Assembly: GCA_009694195.1 (NCBI GenBank)
Contig: SHVQ01000003.1
Coordinates: forward strand, 62,001-126,000
Direction: 5' to 3'
Length of the DNA stretch: 64,000 bases
From: Rhodospirillales bacterium
Lineage (GTDB): Bacteria; Pseudomonadota; Alphaproteobacteria; Rhodospirillales; SHVQ01
The notes below the pieces were generated by a model. The model worked only from the letters and a program-made list of their open reading frames with translations, made no database searches and was not told where the DNA came from. The position numbers and the translations under genes are program-made. The first letter of the stretch is position 1. Each line of letters opens with the position of its first letter. This document shows, piece after piece, positions 60,367 to 64,000 of the stretch.

Positions 60367-61148
60367 CAGTGGGCAAGGATCTGGCTCAGGAACAGCTTGG
60401 TCCGCTCGCTCCGCGGATGGGTGAAAAACTCGCCCGGCTCGTTCTCCTCGATGATCTCGCCGCGGTCCATGAAGATGACCCGGTTGGCGACGGTCTTCGC
60501 GAAGCCCATCTCGTGGGTCACGACGAGCATGGTCATTCCGCTGTGCGCGAGCTCGACCATGACATCCAGGACTTCCTTGATCATTTCCGGATCGAGCGCG
60601 CTGGTCGGCTCGTCGAACAGCATGACCTTGGGGTTCATGCAGAGCGCGCGCGCGATGGCGACGCGCTGCTGCTGGCCGCCCGAGAGCTGCCCCGGGTATT
60701 TCTTCGCCTGCTCGGGAATGCGCACCCGCTCCAGGTACTTCATCGCGCTCTCTTCGGCTTCCTTGCGCGGAGTCTGGCGCACCCAGACGGGTGCCAACGC
60801 CAGGTTCTCGAGCACGGTCAGATGCGGGAACAGGTTGAAGTGCTGAAACACCATGCCCACCTCGCGCCGGACCTCCTCGATGCGCTTCAAGTCGTTGGTG
60901 AGCTCGACCCCATCGACGACGATGTGGCCGGACTGGTGCTCCTCCAAACGGTTGATGCAGCGGATCATCGTCGACTTGCCCGAGCCCGACGGCCCGCAGA
61001 CCACGATCCGCTCGCCCTTGGCGACGGTAAGATTGATGTCCTTCAACACGTGAAACTGGCCGTACCATTTGTGAACGCCATCCATGCGGACCATCGCGTC
61101 GCCTGAGCCGCGAATGGCGCTCGAAACTTTCGTTCCCGCCTCGACCAT
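60366..61148 (-). CDS. aapP: Amino-acid ABC transporter ATP-binding protein
   Basis: This is the ATPase of a general L-amino acid transporter. The 260-residue protein has Walker [11 protein letters not shown] near residue 52, the Q-loop [10 protein letters not shown], signature [15 protein letters not shown] near 150 and Walker [15 protein letters not shown] near 170. It is closest in style to AapP/GlnQ. The ATG at 61148 has AAGGAA upstream; an ATG at 61163 is an alternative. It follows aapM in the same direction. Confidence 0.94.
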   Translation of the reverse strand: MVEAGTKVSSAIRGSGDAMVRMDGVHKWYGQFHVLKDINLTVAKGERIVVCGPSGSGKSTMIRCINRLEEHQSGHIVVDGVELTNDLKRIEEVRREVGMVFQHFNLFPHLTVLENLALAPVWVRQTPRKEAEESAMKYLERVRIPEQAKKYPGQLSGGQQQRVAIARALCMNPKVMLFDEPTSALDPEMIKEVLDVMVELAHSGMTMLVVTHEMGFAKTVANRVIFMDRGEIIEENEPGEFFTHPRSERTKLFLSQILAH

Positions 61149-61180
61149 CGTTCCTTCCCGCATTCTCCGGTTCCTCCGTC

Positions 61181-62290
61181 TTAGTGCGTCGTCCTGAGCT
61201 TGCGCTCGAGATGCTGGCTGTAGCGCGACATCCCGAAGCAGAACACCCAGAACACAAGCGCCGAGAACACATATCCCTCGATTGCGAAGCCGAGCCACTG
61301 GGGATTGGTGCCGGCGGACTGGATGGTGCCGAGGAAGTCCATCAACCCGATGATCAGGACGAGCGTCGTGTCCTTGAACAGTCCGATGAACGTGTTGACG
61401 ATGCCCGGGATCACCAGCTTCAAGGCCTGGGGCAAGATGATCAGCGCCATCATCTTCCCGTAGTTGAGCCCGAGCGCCTGCGCCGCCTCGTACTGGCCCT
61501 TCGGGATGGCCTGCAATCCGCCCCGCACCACCTCCGCCATGTAGGCCGCCGAGAACAGCATCACGCCGACCAGGGCGCGCGCCAGCCTGTCGATGGTCAG
61601 GCCCTCCGGCATGAACAACGGGAACATCACGGACGCCATGAACAGCACCGTGATCAAGGGCACGCCGCGCCATATTTCGATGAACGCGATGCTGACGGAC
61701 TGGATGATCGGCAGCCGCGACCGCCGCCCGAGGGCCAGCACGATCCCGATCGGCAACGAGCCCACGATGCCGACCGAGGCGATCACGAGGGTGAGAAAGA
61801 GGCCGCCCCACAGCGGCGTCTCGACCACGACTTGGCCGAACGCGCTGCCGTAAAAAAGATAGTACGCGACGACCGGATAGCCGAAGAGGAGAAACGCCGC
61901 GATCCAGGCCTTGCCACGCACGCGCGGAATGAACATCGGGATCATGCCGAGCGCGAGGATTGCGTACGCGGTATTGATCCGCCAGATCTCTGTGCTCGGA
62001 TAGCGCCCGTACATGAATTGCCTGAGCCAAACCTTGACGAAGACCCAGCAGGCGCCCTCGCGCCGGCAGGCTTCGCGCGTGTCGCCCTGCCAGTCGGCGT
62101 TGATGAACACCCACTGGATGAGCGGCGGGAACGCGAGATAGATGATGTACGCCGCAAGCAGCGTGAGAATCACGTTGACGGGCGAAGAAAATAAATTCGC
62201 CCGCAGCCAGCCGTAAACGCCGACCATCGACGGCGGCGGCGGAAGGTCGGGGTGGGTCCCCGGCAGGTAGGTTTGCGCCCGGTCGTTCAC
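61181..62290 (-). CDS. aapM: Amino-acid ABC transporter permease AapM
   Basis: This 369-residue inner-membrane permease is unusually large because of an N-terminal extension with extra helices and a Cys-containing periplasmic loop ([15 protein letters not shown]), a hallmark of the AapM/BztC group. The binding-protein-dependent transport motif is in the C-terminal half: [23 protein letters not shown] near residue 262. Start GTG at 62290, two nt after aapQ. Confidence 0.94.
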   Translation of the reverse strand: MNDRAQTYLPGTHPDLPPPPSMVGVYGWLRANLFSSPVNVILTLLAAYIIYLAFPPLIQWVFINADWQGDTREACRREGACWVFVKVWLRQFMYGRYPSTEIWRINTAYAILALGMIPMFIPRVRGKAWIAAFLLFGYPVVAYYLFYGSAFGQVVVETPLWGGLFLTLVIASVGIVGSLPIGIVLALGRRSRLPIIQSVSIAFIEIWRGVPLITVLFMASVMFPLFMPEGLTIDRLARALVGVMLFSAAYMAEVVRGGLQAIPKGQYEAAQALGLNYGKMMALIILPQALKLVIPGIVNTFIGLFKDTTLVLIIGLMDFLGTIQSAGTNPQWLGFAIEGYVFSALVFWVFCFGMSRYSQHLERKLRTTH

Positions 62291-62292
62291 GG

Positions 62293-63483
62293 CTAGCGTT
62301 CTACCAGCGCCATCTTGCGGTTGTACCAATTCATGAACATCGAGATCAGGAGGCTGATCGTGAGATAGACGGCCATGGTGATCGCGATGATCTCGACGGC
62401 CTGGCCCGTCTGGTTCAACACGGTGCCGGCGAAAACCAGCACGAGATCGGGATAGGCGATCGCCGACGCGAGCGAAGAGTTCTTGGTCAGGTTGAGATAC
62501 TGGCTCGTGAGGGGCGGGATGATCACCCGCAAGGCCTGCGGAATGACCACCAGGCGCAGCGTGAGGCCGGGCGAGAGCCCGACCGCGTAGGCCGCCTCGG
62601 TCTGGCCCCTGTTCACGGCCATGATGCCGGCGCGGACGATTTCCCCGATGAAGGACGCCGTGTAGGTCGAAAGCGAGAACACGAGCGCCACCAGTTCCGG
62701 GCTCATCACCATACCGCCCTGGAAATTGAAGCCCTCGAGCACGGCATATTCCCAGTGCAACGGGGAGCCGGCGAGCAGCGTCGCCAGGGTCGGAAGCCCG
62801 AACAGAATCGCGAGCGACGTATAGACCGTGTGGAACGGCCTGCCGGTTTCCTCGCGGCGGCGGCGCGCCCATCGCACGATGGAGACCGCCGCCGCGACCG
62901 CGACGACGGCCGACAGCAGAACCCAGCCGAAGCCCTCCTCGAAGACGGGCGCCGGCGTGTTGAGCCCGCGGATATTGAGGTAGAAGATGTCGAAGAGAAT
63001 AAAGCTCTGGCGCGGCGACGGCAGATTGCGAAGCACCGCGAAGTACCAGAAGAAGATCTGCAGCAGCAGCGGGATGTTGCGCAGCGTCTCGATGTAGACG
63101 GCCGCGAGCTTGGCGACCAGCCAGTTCCGCGACAGCCGGGCGATCCCGACGATGAAGCCGAGGATCGTCGCGAAGAAGACGCCGATCACGGAAACCAAAA
63201 GCGTGTTGGCGAGACCGACGAGGAACGCGCGGCCGTAGGTCGATTCCTCGGTATAGGGGACGAGCGTCGTCGAGATGCTGAATCCGGCCGTGGTGCCGAG
63301 GAAGCCGAAGCCCGACGCGATCCCCCGCTTCTCCATGTTGGTGAGCGTGTTGTTGACGAGGTAGGCGCCGACGCCGATGACGAGGGCGAGCACGAGGGCC
63401 TGAAAGAAGATCGCGCGGAAGCGCGGATCGTTCCACACCGGCGGCCGCGCCGGCGCTCTTTCGGCTACACGCTCGACGGCCAC
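62293..63483 (-). CDS. aapQ: Amino-acid ABC transporter permease AapQ
   Basis: This is the partner permease, 396 residues with about eight helices and the long periplasmic region typical of AapQ/BztB. The EAA-type cytoplasmic loop is [23 protein letters not shown] near residues 285-307, which contacts the ATPase. Start ATG at 63483. It is separated from aapJ by about 100 nt that contain a stem-loop. Confidence 0.94.
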   Translation of the reverse strand: MAVERVAERAPARPPVWNDPRFRAIFFQALVLALVIGVGAYLVNNTLTNMEKRGIASGFGFLGTTAGFSISTTLVPYTEESTYGRAFLVGLANTLLVSVIGVFFATILGFIVGIARLSRNWLVAKLAAVYIETLRNIPLLLQIFFWYFAVLRNLPSPRQSFILFDIFYLNIRGLNTPAPVFEEGFGWVLLSAVVAVAAAVSIVRWARRRREETGRPFHTVYTSLAILFGLPTLATLLAGSPLHWEYAVLEGFNFQGGMVMSPELVALVFSLSTYTASFIGEIVRAGIMAVNRGQTEAAYAVGLSPGLTLRLVVIPQALRVIIPPLTSQYLNLTKNSSLASAIAYPDLVLVFAGTVLNQTGQAVEIIAITMAVYLTISLLISMFMNWYNRKMALVER

Positions 63484-63526
63484 GGATCGCCTCCCAGACG
63501 CTCGATCACGGCGAGGCCCGGAATGA

Positions 63527-63570
63527 AACGGCCGGAGGACGCCTCGCTAAAGCGCATTCCCCCGGCCGTT
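63527..63570 (-). promoter_or_regulatory. Stem-loop between aapJ and aapQ
   Basis: Nine-bp inverted arms AACGGCCGG and CCGGCCGTT are separated by 26 nt. The position right after the binding-protein gene is where transporter operons often carry a stem-loop that stabilises the upstream mRNA and lowers permease expression. There is no T-tract, so it is not a plain terminator. Confidence 0.5.
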
Positions 63571-63586
63571 CCGCACGCGCATTCGC

Positions 63587-64000
63587 TCAGCGAATGGGCA
63601 TCGAATACATCAGACCGCCTTTGTTCCAGAGCGCATTCGTCCCGCGCTCCAGCCCGAGCGTGGTCTTCGGGCCGACGTTGCGGTCGAAGATCTCGGCGTA
63701 GTTGCCGACCTGCTTGATGGGACGCACGGCCCAATCGTTGTCGAGGCCGAGGTTCTTGCCCATGTCGCCTTCGACTCCGAGGAGCCGCTTAGTGTTCGGA
63801 TTGGCCGATTTCTTCTGCTCGTCCACGTTCTTCGAGTCGACGCCGAGCTCTTCGGCCTCGAGTAGCGCGTAGATCAACCATCTGTTGACATCGAGCCACT
63901 GATCGTCGCCGTGGCGGACGACGGGCCCGAGCGGTTCCTTGCTGATGAGCTCGGGCAGGATGAGATGACCCTGCGGATCCTTGAGCTTGATGCGATAGGC
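63587..64000 (-). CDS. aapJ: General L-amino acid-binding periplasmic protein AapJ (N-terminus beyond window edge)
   Basis: This is the C-terminal 137 residues of the substrate-binding protein of the aap transporter. Visible features are VVRHGDDQWLDVNRWLIYALLEAEELG and the late NYAEIFDRNVGPKTTLGLERGTNALW motif, which is typical of AapJ/BztA. The remainder, including the signal peptide, lies beyond position 64000. The stop at 63587 precedes a stem-loop and then aapQ. Confidence 0.93.
   Translation of the reverse strand, partial: AYRIKLKDPQGHLILPELISKEPLGPVVRHGDDQWLDVNRWLIYALLEAEELGVDSKNVDEQKKSANPNTKRLLGVEGDMGKNLGLDNDWAVRPIKQVGNYAEIFDRNVGPKTTLGLERGTNALWNKGGLMYSMPIR

Overview
This GC-rich window looks like chromosomal DNA of an alphaproteobacterium, probably near the Rhodospirillales/Rhizobiales. 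That placement is an inference from gene order and protein style: rpsB-tsf-pyrH-frr-uppS-cdsA-dxr-rseP, a 14-gene nuo operon followed by birA-coaX-rnj-mce, a short-form proS next to lolC-lolD-dnaE, tig-clpP-clpX-lon-hup, and an aapJQMP amino-acid ABC operon. No species can be named from the sequence. Genes are dense. Adjacent genes often overlap by 1-20 nt (ATGA, GTGA, TTGA), and GTG/TTG starts are common.

Layout. (1) 1-7.1 kb, minus strand: translation, nucleotide, isoprenoid and envelope genes from rpsB to rseP; rseP is cut by the window edge. (2) 7.3-8.4 kb, plus strand: a higBA toxin-antitoxin pair running straight into greB. (3) 8.5-15.5 kb, minus: dnaE, lolD, lolC, proS. (4) 15.6-17.9 kb, minus: a small accessory islet (secreted unknown protein, Tag-type DNA glycosylase, glycosyltransferase) beside an AT-richer intergenic stretch. 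(5) 17.9-36.3 kb, minus: DUF1467, methylmalonyl-CoA epimerase, RNase J, CoaX, BirA and the complete complex I operon nuoA-N. (6) 36.4-43.8 kb, minus: tRNA-Asp, tRNA-Val, HU, Lon, ClpX, ClpP, trigger factor, tRNA-Leu. (7) 43.9-59.7 kb, mixed and more accessory: a FitAB-type toxin-antitoxin pair with a perfect palindromic operator, malonyl-CoA decarboxylase, NAD(P)HX repair enzyme, a decayed oxidoreductase fragment upstream of a four-PAS histidine kinase, a DUF2336 protein, an orphan ParA with a CopD-like membrane protein, an orphan HigA, a Nudix-cysK-glycosyltransferase-sulfurtransferase run, a broken antitoxin/PIN-toxin pair, and an IS110-family insertion sequence. (8) 59.7-64 kb, minus: a secreted histidine phosphatase and the aap operon, with aapJ cut by the window edge.

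Most of the window is core machinery. The least explained signals are the IS110 element, whose noncoding leader shares a 10-nt word with its flank (a candidate bridge RNA); the decayed redox gene translationally joined to a sensor kinase; the toxin gene cut off at a palindromic repeat; and the AT-richer gap at 16.1-16.5 kb with terminators on both strands. Several families of palindromic intergenic repeats are scattered through the window, one of them inside the nuo operon.
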